From PGYT01 sp963675055 (GTDB lineage: Bacteria; Bacteroidota; Ignavibacteria; Ignavibacteriales; Melioribacteraceae): a DNA stretch of 64,000 nucleotides. Positions within the stretch are counted from its first letter, which is position 1, and the number at the start of each line of letters is the position of its first letter. The position numbers were made by a program, and so were the translations under genes. Location: positions 2,852,001 to 2,916,000 of the forward strand of contig CAXXJE010000002.1 of assembly GCA_963675055.2 (NCBI GenBank), in the 5' to 3' direction. Shown in pieces: positions 44,478 through 52,648 of the stretch. Below the pieces are notes generated by a model that was not told where the DNA came from, did not search any database, and was given only the letters and a program-made list of their open reading frames with translations.

Positions 44478-45769
44478 TAGATTTGAAGAAGCTTAAAGGA
44501 CAGCATATTTTAGTCCTGTTCGTCCCTGTCTTACTAATATATTTAGTGGCAATTGTTCCCACCTGTTCGGATGATATAGCCGATGATGATGAGGCAGTCA
44601 GTCAGGAAGTAAAAGCTCCTGAACCTAACCGTTATGGTTTATTTCTTGATTCACTGACCGAACATACATCGCAGGTGAATAAAAACCAGACCATTTCCGA
44701 TATTCTTAATCCTCATGACATCCCGCTGCAGGAGATCTACAGAATTGCTGCGGAGGCTAAACCTGTATTCGATCTTACGAAAATCAAGTCAGGTCAAAAT
44801 TATACTCTTTATACATCGAAGGATTCACTTAAAAAGGTGAATTATTTCGTTTATGAAATTGATCCTGTCGACTATCTGGTATGTGATCTCACTGATTCTC
44901 TCAATATCTATAAGGGTCAGAAGACGGTTACGACAAAGATTAGAGAAGTATCAGGAGTCATTAATCATTCACTTTATTCGACGTTGCAGGATGAAGGTGC
45001 CAGCGATCTGCTAGCGCTTAAACTCTCAGACGTATTCGCCTGGCAGATCGATTTTTACGGAATCCAGCGAGGTGATTACTTTAAAGCAGTGTTCGAAGAA
45101 AACTTTATCGACGATGAATTTATCGGTATCGGTAAGGTTAACGCAGCATTGTTTAATCACAGGAGTAAAGATTACTATGCTTTCAGGTTTATTCAGGATG
45201 GACAAGACGAGTATTTCGATGAGGAAGGAAACAGTCTTCGAAAAGCATTTCTGAAAGCTCCTCTCAAATTCTCACGTATAAGTTCCGGATATACTAATAA
45301 ACGTTTTCACCCGGTGCTTAAGTATTACAGACCGCACAGGGGAATAGACTACGCAGCTCCCTCCGGTACACCTGTTCAGACTGTTGGTGATGGAATTGTA
45401 ACAGACGTTCGCTGGACAAGTCAGGGAGGCAGATTCGTAAAAGTTAAACATAACGGCACTTATTCCAGCGGGTACATGCATCTTTCCCGATACGCAAAAG
45501 GATTGAAAGTGGGTAAGACTGTCCGGCAGGGTGATGTTATTGGTTATGTTGGTATGTCCGGATTAGCAACCGGTCCGCATCTTGACTTCAGGTTCTGGAA
45601 AAACAATCAGCTCGTGAACTATCTCAGGCAGGAATTCCCATCATCACATCCCATCAAGAGCGATGACAAATCCGGATTTTTAACATTTAAAGATTCAATA
45701 AGAATTGAACTCGATACCATTCAGCTTCCGGATTCAACAACTCAAATTGCTTCTACTCAAACAGATTAA
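44474..45769 (+). CDS. Membrane-anchored M23-family peptidase (cell-wall hydrolase-like)
   Basis: The product has 431 residues. One hydrophobic N-terminal segment (ILVLFVPVLLIYLVAIVPT) may be an anchor or, given the following cysteine, a lipoprotein signal. A LysM/OapA-like region spans about 75-190, and the M23 domain about 270-390. The first zinc motif is intact (PHRGIDYAAPSG, H288 and D292), but the HxH motif reads GPHLDF (H369, D371), with aspartate in place of the last zinc-binding histidine. I recall this HLDF form in other Gram-negative M23 proteins, so it may still be active. The TTG start overlaps the moxR stop (TTGA). Confidence 0.87.
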   Translation: MIDLKKLKGQHILVLFVPVLLIYLVAIVPTCSDDIADDDEAVSQEVKAPEPNRYGLFLDSLTEHTSQVNKNQTISDILNPHDIPLQEIYRIAAEAKPVFDLTKIKSGQNYTLYTSKDSLKKVNYFVYEIDPVDYLVCDLTDSLNIYKGQKTVTTKIREVSGVINHSLYSTLQDEGASDLLALKLSDVFAWQIDFYGIQRGDYFKAVFEENFIDDEFIGIGKVNAALFNHRSKDYYAFRFIQDGQDEYFDEEGNSLRKAFLKAPLKFSRISSGYTNKRFHPVLKYYRPHRGIDYAAPSGTPVQTVGDGIVTDVRWTSQGGRFVKVKHNGTYSSGYMHLSRYAKGLKVGKTVRQGDVIGYVGMSGLATGPHLDFRFWKNNQLVNYLRQEFPSSHPIKSDDKSGFLTFKDSIRIELDTIQLPDSTTQIASTQTD

Positions 45770-45794
45770 TTAAATCCGACTCAATGTCTTAAAC

Positions 45795-45823
45795 TTGACA
45801 ACAATATCCTGTTTTATTATTCT
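45795..45823 (+). promoter_or_regulatory. Sigma-70-type promoter of the rrf2-cydAB operon
   Basis: A perfect -35 box TTGACA (45795-45800) is followed after 17 bases by TATTCT (45818-45823), a 4-of-6 match to the -10 box. Transcription would start near 45830, just before the palindrome at 45834. Confidence 0.5.
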
Positions 45824-45833
45824 TGTATAGTTA

Positions 45834-45856
45834 AATATTACTTAGTGGGTAATATT
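45834..45856. promoter_or_regulatory. Operator-like palindrome before the Rrf2 gene
   Basis: AATATTAC (45834-45841) and GTAATATT (45849-45856) form perfect 8-base arms around a 7-base centre, ending three bases before the regulator's ATG. The place, over the expected transcript start and the ribosome site, suits autorepression by the Rrf2 protein encoded just downstream. The 23-base overall length is like known Rrf2-family sites. Confidence 0.55.
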
Positions 45857-45859
45857 AAG

Positions 45860-46276
45860 ATGCAGACATACATATCGCGGGAACAGGATTACGCTTTAAG
45901 AATTACGGCACTTCTTGCCGGATTGCCGGGAGGTAAGTTTTTACCGGTAAGTAAAATTGCCTCAGTCCTTAATATTTCAAAAAGCTTTGCTTCAAGAATA
46001 GTACATAAGCTGAAAAAAGCCGATTATATAAATGCTTACCAGGGCAAATATGGAGGAGTATACCTGGCTAAACCTGCCGGCTTAATATCAGTTTACGATA
46101 TATTGAACTGTATCGGATTTAAAATGAAATTCAATCAATGCTTATGTGATGGTTTTAATTGTACAATAATGCCATTGTGTAAATTTCATAGTGTATTTGC
46201 CGCTCAGGAAACCAGGCTGCACGATACATTCAGCAAGATGACACTGGCGGATTTTGCCATTCAAATAGATAACTGA
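45860..46276 (+). CDS. Rrf2-family transcriptional regulator, probable Fe-S sensor
   Basis: This protein of about 138 residues has the family's winged helix (EQDYALRITALLAGLP, then IASVLNISKSFASRIVHKL and the wing YQGKYGGVYLAKP). A cysteine cluster follows, C94, C96, C101 and C107, spaced CxCx4Cx5C. NsrR and IscR bind an Fe-S cluster with similar Cx5-7Cx5C spacing and sense nitric oxide or iron-sulfur status. It lies 32 bases upstream of cydA in the same direction, so control of cytochrome bd by NO or oxygen is likely (inference). ATG 45860 is chosen, since GTG 45845 falls within the palindrome. Confidence 0.9.
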   Translation: MQTYISREQDYALRITALLAGLPGGKFLPVSKIASVLNISKSFASRIVHKLKKADYINAYQGKYGGVYLAKPAGLISVYDILNCIGFKMKFNQCLCDGFNCTIMPLCKFHSVFAAQETRLHDTFSKMTLADFAIQIDN

Positions 46277-46308
46277 TTTAATACAATTTTATTTTCGGAG
46301 GAAATTTA

Positions 46309-47643
46309 ATGGACGCAGTACTACTCGGACGTATTCAATTTGCTATGACTGTCGGTTTCCATTTCCTTTTTCCGCCAATATCAATAGGACTAGCCTGGCT
46401 GCTAGTAATTATTGAAACACTTGGATGGAAAAAGAAGGATGAGGTTTATCAAAAAGCCGGGAAGTTTTTTGCGAAACTTCTGGCTTTAACTTTTGTTGTT
46501 GGTGTTGCTACGGGAATTGTTATGGAATTTCAGTTCGGTACGAACTGGGCTGAATATTCGAAGTTTGTCGGTGATATTTTCGGTGCCCCCCTTGCCGCTG
46601 AAGGTGTTTTTGCTTTCTTTCTGGAATCCGGATTCCTGGGACTTTATTTGTTCGGCAGAAATAAAGTTTCTAAAGGTGTTCACTGGTTCTCAGCCTTAAT
46701 GGTTGCGGTAGGATCAACAATATCCGCATTCTGGATACTTGTGGCAAACTCGTGGCAGCAGACTCCGGCAGGATACGTTGTTCAGAACGGCAGGGCGGAA
46801 CTGACAGACTTCTGGGAAGCAGTTTTCAACCCTTCTACGATGATTCGATTCTGGCATACATTTGATGCAGCCATAATTACAGGTGCCTTCTTTGTTGCCG
46901 GTATTTCCGCTTATTTTTTACTTAAGAAAAAACATACTGAAATTGCGCAAGCTTCAATGCGTATTGCAGTTATAGTTGGACTTGTTGCCTCCTTACTGGA
47001 ACTATTCCCGCTTGGACACGAGCACGCAAAGCAGGTTGCACATACACAGCCGGAGAAGTTCGCAGCTATTGAGGGGCTTTACACTTCTCAGGATGGTAAT
47101 CCGTTAGTTTTATTCGCTTTTCCGGTAGATAATCCACCGGAACTGAAAGGTACAATTGAAATACCGGGACTAGTCGGTTGGATGGCGTTTGGTGATCCGG
47201 ATGCAGAAATAAAAACTATCTCGGACTTTCCGGAAGACGAGCGTCCGCCGCTGTTTCTTACATTCGTGTCATTTCACAATATGGTGATTTTGGGAATGTA
47301 TTTTATTGCTATAACTGCATTTGCTGCTTACCTTTTGTGGAAGGGAAAGCTATGGAATAATAGAAAAGTATTGAAGGCTTTTCTTTGGTCTATTCCGCTC
47401 CCACTTGCGGCATGCCAGCTTGGATGGATAGCTGCGGAAGTCGGAAGACAACCGTGGATTGTTTATCATCTACTTAAGACTCGCGATGCAATCTCGGTTA
47501 CTGTGCCGGCAGGGGAAATTCTATTCTCAATTATTCTCTTCGGATTGGTGTACGCTCTGCTTGGATCACTTTATGTATATCTTTTAGTAAAAGAAGTTAA
47601 ACATGGTCCCGAACAACTTACGGGGCAGGAGGTGAGCGCGTAA
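46309..47643 (+). CDS. cydA: Cytochrome bd quinol oxidase subunit I
   Basis: The product has 444 residues and about nine membrane helices. It holds the quinol site and haems b558, b595 and d, reducing oxygen to water with high affinity. H18 in VGFHFLFPPIS corresponds to the distal haem ligand (His19 in E. coli), and RFWHTFDAA carries the second conserved histidine. The conserved block GWIAAEVGRQPW is present. The periplasmic Q loop is of the short type, after GHEHAKQVAHTQPEKFAA. GGAGG eight bases upstream supports ATG 46309. It forms an operon with cydB and the Rrf2 regulator, and allows growth at low oxygen or under NO stress. Confidence 0.97.
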   Translation: MDAVLLGRIQFAMTVGFHFLFPPISIGLAWLLVIIETLGWKKKDEVYQKAGKFFAKLLALTFVVGVATGIVMEFQFGTNWAEYSKFVGDIFGAPLAAEGVFAFFLESGFLGLYLFGRNKVSKGVHWFSALMVAVGSTISAFWILVANSWQQTPAGYVVQNGRAELTDFWEAVFNPSTMIRFWHTFDAAIITGAFFVAGISAYFLLKKKHTEIAQASMRIAVIVGLVASLLELFPLGHEHAKQVAHTQPEKFAAIEGLYTSQDGNPLVLFAFPVDNPPELKGTIEIPGLVGWMAFGDPDAEIKTISDFPEDERPPLFLTFVSFHNMVILGMYFIAITAFAAYLLWKGKLWNNRKVLKAFLWSIPLPLAACQLGWIAAEVGRQPWIVYHLLKTRDAISVTVPAGEILFSIILFGLVYALLGSLYVYLLVKEVKHGPEQLTGQEVSA

Positions 47644-48659
47644 TGGATCTTAACACAATATGGTTTATTCTGCTGGCCGTACTCATTATCGGCTACGCTA
47701 TTCTAGATGGTTTTGATTTCGGTGTCGGTATGCTGCACCTGATTACAAAAGATGAACATGAAAAAAGAATTAATATTAATGCTATCGGACCTGTTTGGGA
47801 TGGAAATGAAGTTTGGCTTCTTACTGCCGGCGGCGCAATGTTCGCTGCGTTTCCAATTGTTTATGCTTCAGTCTTCAGCGGTTTTTACCTGGCTCTTATG
47901 CTTCTGCTGGTTGCCCTGATTTTTCGCGCTGTCTCATTGGAGTTCAGAGGCAAAGTTGAATCCGATTCCTGGCGCAAAGTATGGGACTATGCTTTCGGTA
48001 TCGGTAGTCTTTTACCTGCACTTCTTTTCGGAGTGGCTGTAGGCAATATACTGCATGGTATCCCGATAGATGCAGATGCTAATTTTACCGGTAACTTCTT
48101 TACCCTGTTGAATCCTTATTCTGTTCTGATTGGTTTGCTAAGTGTTGTCCTGTTTTTGATGCATGGCTCTATTTACCTTGCTTTGAAATCGGAAAGCGGG
48201 CAGAAGGAGAGGACAATTATTCTTATCCCGAAATTCTGGATTGCATTCGTTGTTCTGTACTTCATTGTAACATTCTATTCTTACTTTGAAGCAAATTATT
48301 TGTTCGAAGGTGTTCTCGGCAATCCGTTATTCTGGATCGTATTTCTGTTGCTGCTGGCCGGGATATTATATCTTCCTGTTGCTGTTAAAGCTGGTAAATT
48401 CGGACGCGCATTTACAGCTTCGGCAGTTACGATATTTTCCATGATCAGTCTGATGGCAATTAGCCTGTTCCCGGTATTGGTTCCATCAACTTTGGATCCG
48501 GCTTACAGTCTGACGATCTACAATGCTTCGTCAACCGACAGAACACTTACTGCAATGCTGATAATAGCTTTGGTTGGTATGCCGCTTGTGATAGGGTACA
48601 CAGCCTTTATTTACAGCAGATTCAAGGGAAAGGTTGTTCTGGATGAACACAGCTATTGA
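47643..48659 (+). CDS. cydB: Cytochrome bd quinol oxidase subunit II
   Basis: The product has 338 residues and about eight membrane helices. The N-terminus (LNTIWFILLAVLIIGYAILD followed by GFDFGVGML) and the segment IGPVWDGNEVWLLTAGGAMF are diagnostic for CydB, the structural partner of CydA. The ATG overlaps the cydA stop by one base (TAATG). A hairpin follows the stop. No cydX-like short gene or cydCD was found in the window. Confidence 0.97.
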   Translation: MDLNTIWFILLAVLIIGYAILDGFDFGVGMLHLITKDEHEKRININAIGPVWDGNEVWLLTAGGAMFAAFPIVYASVFSGFYLALMLLLVALIFRAVSLEFRGKVESDSWRKVWDYAFGIGSLLPALLFGVAVGNILHGIPIDADANFTGNFFTLLNPYSVLIGLLSVVLFLMHGSIYLALKSESGQKERTIILIPKFWIAFVVLYFIVTFYSYFEANYLFEGVLGNPLFWIVFLLLLAGILYLPVAVKAGKFGRAFTASAVTIFSMISLMAISLFPVLVPSTLDPAYSLTIYNASSTDRTLTAMLIIALVGMPLVIGYTAFIYSRFKGKVVLDEHSY

Positions 48660-48673
48660 TTAGTTAATAAAAG

Positions 48674-48700
48674 TTCAGCCGGTTTAAGTGACCGGCTGAA
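48674..48700. terminator. Terminator hairpin between convergent cydB and kgd
   Basis: TTCAGCCGGT (48674-48683) pairs perfectly with ACCGGCTGAA (48691-48700) over 10 base pairs with a 7-base loop. It sits 15 bases after the cydB stop and 8 bases past the stop of the opposing gene, so it can serve both. The flanking T content is modest. Confidence 0.75.
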
Positions 48701-48707
48701 GCATTTC

Positions 48708-51700
48708 TTATTTAAATGCTGACTTTATCAGGAGTTCCTGCTGCTTATTGTGAATTCTGGTTGAACCGGATGCAGGACTCGGGCTCTCATCGCGACCTAC
48801 ATATTTTAATTTCCTTCTAGATCCGAGAATATTAACTAATCGCGGATACAGAAAATGCCATGATCCCATATTCTGAGGTTCTTCCTGGACCCAGTAAATG
48901 TGCTTCAGGTTTGGATAACTTTTCAATAACTGTTTGATTTGATCGGCAGGGAAGGGATAAAGCTGTTCAATCCTTACTACAGCCTGATCCTGTATCTCGT
49001 TGAGACTTCTGTATTTTATAAGATCGTAGTATACTTTACCGGAAGTAAAGATCACCTTTTTTACCTGCGATTTATCTTTGATCGCGTCGTCGTCAATTAC
49101 TTCATAAAATTGTGAATTTGTAAATTCGTTGATCCCGGAACGCGCAGCCGGCAGCCGCAATAAGCTTTTAGGAGTCATTACAACAAGCGGCTTTTCTTTA
49201 TCGGCATGAATTTGTCGTCGCAAAAGATGGAAGTACTGTGCAGGAGTGGTGGGATAGCATACTCTCATGTTGTCTTCGGCGCAGAGAATCAGGAACCTTT
49301 CAAGTCTTGCACTGCTATGCTCAGGACCCTGGCCTTCCTGACCATGAGGAAGCAGCATTACTACATTGTTCGGAAGCTTCCATTTCTTTTCTGAGCAGCT
49401 AATGAAGTTATCGATAATAACCTGCGCACCGTTTGCGAAATCGCCGAACTGGGCTTCCCACAACACCAGCGATAATGGATCGGCAACACTGTAACCGTAC
49501 TCGAAACCGAGTACAGCGGCTTCAGAAAGTAAGCTGTCAAGCGCCTCAAGTTTTGCCTGTTCAGCGTTCAGGTGATTATGCGGTACAATCTCGGATTCAT
49601 TGTTCATATCCGTTAGTATAAGATGACGCTGGCTGAATGTGCCGCGCGCGCTGTCCTGTCCGCTTATTCTGACGGGAATTCCCTCGACTAAAAGTGATCC
49701 GAAAGCAAGTGACTCCGCGAATGCCCAGTCCACGTGTGTACTACCCGTTAGGAATTCTTTCCTCTTTGCAATATGCTTTTTCAACTTTGGATTCATTGCA
49801 AAGTTATCGGGGAATGATGTAATCCCTTTCACCACTTTTGATAATTCATTAAAACTTACTTTTGTTTCATTCTTCTTTTTGTAACCTGTATACTCTTCCA
49901 TGCTTATTGCCAGACTTCGGTCGGGTTTAAACTCAAACTTTTTCTTCTTCGAGTCCTTCAACGCTTTTTCAAGTTTATTGTAAGTATTCTTATCAAGAGC
50001 GGCAATTTCTTTTTCTTCAAGTATTCCTTCGTTTATAAGAAAATCCTGATATATCTGTTTTACGGAAGGATGTTCTTTAATTTTCTTATACATTAATGGC
50101 TGAGTATAGATAGGATCATCACCTTCATTATGACCGTGACGCCTGTAGCCGACTACATCTATAACAACATCTTTTTTAAATTTTTGCCTGTACATGAACG
50201 CAAGCTTTGCTACCCAGACAGCGGCTTCGGGAGCGTCACCGTTAACATGAATAATAGGTGCCTGAACCATCTTGGCAACATCAGTGGCGTATGGTGATGA
50301 ACGTGCATCCTCTGGTGACGTAGTAAACCCGATCTGGTTGTTAATTATTATATGAATCGTACCGCCGGTTCTATATCCTTTAAGCTGGGAAAGGTTCAGA
50401 GTTTCAGCAACAACACCTTGTCCAGCGAATGCCGCATCACCGTGTATGAGAATCGGTATAACTTTTCTGCGTTCCGAATCCCCGCTTCGTACCTGCTTAG
50501 CTCTGACAATTCCTTCAACAACCGGATTAACCCATTCCAGATGACTCGGATTGGACGCAACTGAAACGCTGATTTCCTTTCCGTCTATGGTTCTGTAGAC
50601 TCCCGATGAACCAAGATGATATTTCACATCACCCGTTCCCTGCGAAGAATCCGGATCAATATTATCCTCGAATTCGGAAAATATTTTTTCGTACGATTTA
50701 CCTATAATATTTGATAACACATTCAGCCTGCCTCTGTGAGCCATACCGAGTATAGCTTCGTTGGATCCGTCATCTGCGGCACTGTTCAAAATCTCGTCAA
50801 TCACGGGGATAACGGTTTCATTGCCTTCAAGTGAAAAGCGCTTATGACCGATAAACTTGGTGTGCAGAAAATGTTCGAATGCCTCGGCAATGATTAGCTT
50901 CTCCATCACTCTTTTGCGTCTTTCGCGAGTTATTTCAGGTTTATTTCTAACGGGTTCCATATGCGTTTGAAGCCAGGCTTTCTCATCCGGATGCTGAATA
51001 TGCATATACTCGACACCGATTTTTTCGCAGTAAGTTGAATGAAGTACATCCAGAATTTCACGTAAAGTACCAGCCTCCAATCCTTTTAGATTGGCTGTCA
51101 CGAAATTCCTGTCATAATCCCAGATAGTGAATCCGTACATTGCCGGATCCAATTCACGGTGAAACTCAATTTTGTTTGAAAGGGGATTGAGGTTAGCTAT
51201 CAAATGCCCTCTAACCCTGTACATATTGATCAAAGCGAGAATCTGCGCTTGTTTTTCAACTTCGCCTGTATCCTCATTCAGTCCGTAACCTTTTGTTGTC
51301 GTATCAACATCCCAATTGACAGGATTCTGTGGAATCTCAAGAGCCTGGAATATTTCTTCATAGAATTTTTCTTCGCCTCTTAAAAACCGGTCAATCTGAT
51401 TAAGAAACTCACCCGATTCAGCACCTTGAATTATCCTGTGATCATATGTACTTGTTATGTTCATTACTTTTCCGACTCCCATTTCAGCCAGGGCACTCGG
51501 ATGCATAGCTTTAAACTCGGCCGGATAATCGATGGTGCCGACAGCAATAATGCAACCCTGTCCGAGCATTAATCTCGGGGTTGACGATACGGTTCCAATT
51601 CCGCCCGGATTAGTGAGTGTAATTGTTGTTCCCTGGAAATCACCCGGTTCAATCTGACCTTTTTTTACACGTGAAATCAGATTATTGTATTCCCCGACAA

Positions 51701-52340
51701 ATTCGCTGAAGCCAAGTTTTCCCGACTTTTTAATATTAGGCACTATCAGGGAACGGGAGCCGTCTCTACGGGCAGTATCTACAGCCAGTCCGAAATTGAT
51801 ATAAGGCTTTTTTACCAGGTTTGGCTGTCCGTCAATTATAGCGAATGAGTTGTTCATAATCGGGAATTTTCGCAACGCCTGTACAATTGCAAACGCCACG
51901 ATGTGAGTGAATGATAATTTCCCTGAATTCATCCTCTGAAGGTGAATATTTATCAGGCGTCTGTTTTCCTCGAGTAGTTTTACGGGAATTGTCCGCAGGG
52001 AAGTAGCAGTCGGGATGTCGAGACTGGCATTCATATTGGCAATTATTTTTGCGCCAACTCCTGAAATGATTTCCGTCTCGTCTTCATCCGATAATTCAAA
52101 TTTATGCGCTGATTTAACCGCTTTTGCAGACTGCTTAATGTATGAGCTGTCGGCTGAAGTCTGTTCCTGACTGTCGGTGTGTCTCTTTCCCGTTAACTTG
52201 TCGAAAAAACTCTTCCAATAATCTGATACAGAATCCCTGTTATCAAAATACTTTTCTAGCAGATCGGCAACAAAACCGAAATTAAATCCGAAATGGTCAA
52301 ATAATTCTTGATGAAATTCTGAAGCTGTATTCTTGTTCAT
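48708..52340 (-). CDS. kgd: Multifunctional 2-oxoglutarate dehydrogenase (E2-like catalytic domain fused to E1)
   Basis: The product has about 1210 residues. A short E1-type N-terminal segment (about 10-50, VADLLEKYFDNRDSVSDYW) comes first, then a 2-oxoacid acyltransferase (E2) catalytic domain without a lipoyl domain (about 100-340, ending in TYDHRIIQGAESGEFL), then a complete thiamine-diphosphate E1 component (about 350-1210; GMAHRGRLNVLSN, GDAAFAGQGVVAET, GQEGQGPEHSSARLERFL). The layout and the DHRIIQGAESG form match mycobacterial Kgd/SucA. It converts 2-oxoglutarate towards succinyl-CoA in the TCA cycle. ATG 52340 follows a weak GGGGAT; an in-frame TTG 15 bases earlier is unlikely. Separate lipoyl and E3 proteins must come from elsewhere. 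Confidence 0.95.
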   Translation of the reverse strand: MNKNTASEFHQELFDHFGFNFGFVADLLEKYFDNRDSVSDYWKSFFDKLTGKRHTDSQEQTSADSSYIKQSAKAVKSAHKFELSDEDETEIISGVGAKIIANMNASLDIPTATSLRTIPVKLLEENRRLINIHLQRMNSGKLSFTHIVAFAIVQALRKFPIMNNSFAIIDGQPNLVKKPYINFGLAVDTARRDGSRSLIVPNIKKSGKLGFSEFVGEYNNLISRVKKGQIEPGDFQGTTITLTNPGGIGTVSSTPRLMLGQGCIIAVGTIDYPAEFKAMHPSALAEMGVGKVMNITSTYDHRIIQGAESGEFLNQIDRFLRGEEKFYEEIFQALEIPQNPVNWDVDTTTKGYGLNEDTGEVEKQAQILALINMYRVRGHLIANLNPLSNKIEFHRELDPAMYGFTIWDYDRNFVTANLKGLEAGTLREILDVLHSTYCEKIGVEYMHIQHPDEKAWLQTHMEPVRNKPEITRERRKRVMEKLIIAEAFEHFLHTKFIGHKRFSLEGNETVIPVIDEILNSAADDGSNEAILGMAHRGRLNVLSNIIGKSYEKIFSEFEDNIDPDSSQGTGDVKYHLGSSGVYRTIDGKEISVSVASNPSHLEWVNPVVEGIVRAKQVRSGDSERRKVIPILIHGDAAFAGQGVVAETLNLSQLKGYRTGGTIHIIINNQIGFTTSPEDARSSPYATDVAKMVQAPIIHVNGDAPEAAVWVAKLAFMYRQKFKKDVVIDVVGYRRHGHNEGDDPIYTQPLMYKKIKEHPSVKQIYQDFLINEGILEEKEIAALDKNTYNKLEKALKDSKKKKFEFKPDRSLAISMEEYTGYKKKNETKVSFNELSKVVKGITSFPDNFAMNPKLKKHIAKRKEFLTGSTHVDWAFAESLAFGSLLVEGIPVRISGQDSARGTFSQRHLILTDMNNESEIVPHNHLNAEQAKLEALDSLLSEAAVLGFEYGYSVADPLSLVLWEAQFGDFANGAQVIIDNFISCSEKKWKLPNNVVMLLPHGQEGQGPEHSSARLERFLILCAEDNMRVCYPTTPAQYFHLLRRQIHADKEKPLVVMTPKSLLRLPAARSGINEFTNSQFYEVIDDDAIKDKSQVKKVIFTSGKVYYDLIKYRSLNEIQDQAVVRIEQLYPFPADQIKQLLKSYPNLKHIYWVQEEPQNMGSWHFLYPRLVNILGSRRKLKYVGRDESPSPASGSTRIHNKQQELLIKSAFK

Positions 52341-52648
52341 AATATATATCCCCAATAGTACTGTTTATATTGTAAATGCTAAAAAAGGATAAAAGGTTTC
52401 ATACTAAGATATCAATGATTTCCGAAATAAAAAATACAATTTATCTGATAATGTGGGGAAATGGTTTTTTAAAGCTGCTTTTCTGAAAGGATTAAACGTC
52501 CTAAAAAGGGACAACATATCCACAAATAAAATGTATGCGGTAGTTGATAATTTTATTTATGTTAAAACAGCCGGAAAAATAAATTATTTATTATTTTTAT
52601 ATGGTTCGGCTGGGCTAAAATCTTAATGAAAAACAACAACACAGACGT
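52341..52648. other. Divergent intergenic region with long stem-loop and short leader frame
   Basis: This 308-base AT-rich gap lies between kgd (minus) and a histidine kinase (plus). CAGCCG (52568-52573) and CGGCTG (52607-52612) can pair, with A-rich and T-rich segments inside the loop also complementary, forming a long imperfect hairpin just upstream of the kinase. An 8-codon frame, ATG 52626 to TGA 52652, reads MKNNNTDV and overlaps the kinase ATG as ATGA. No clear promoter pair was recognised. Confidence 0.4.
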
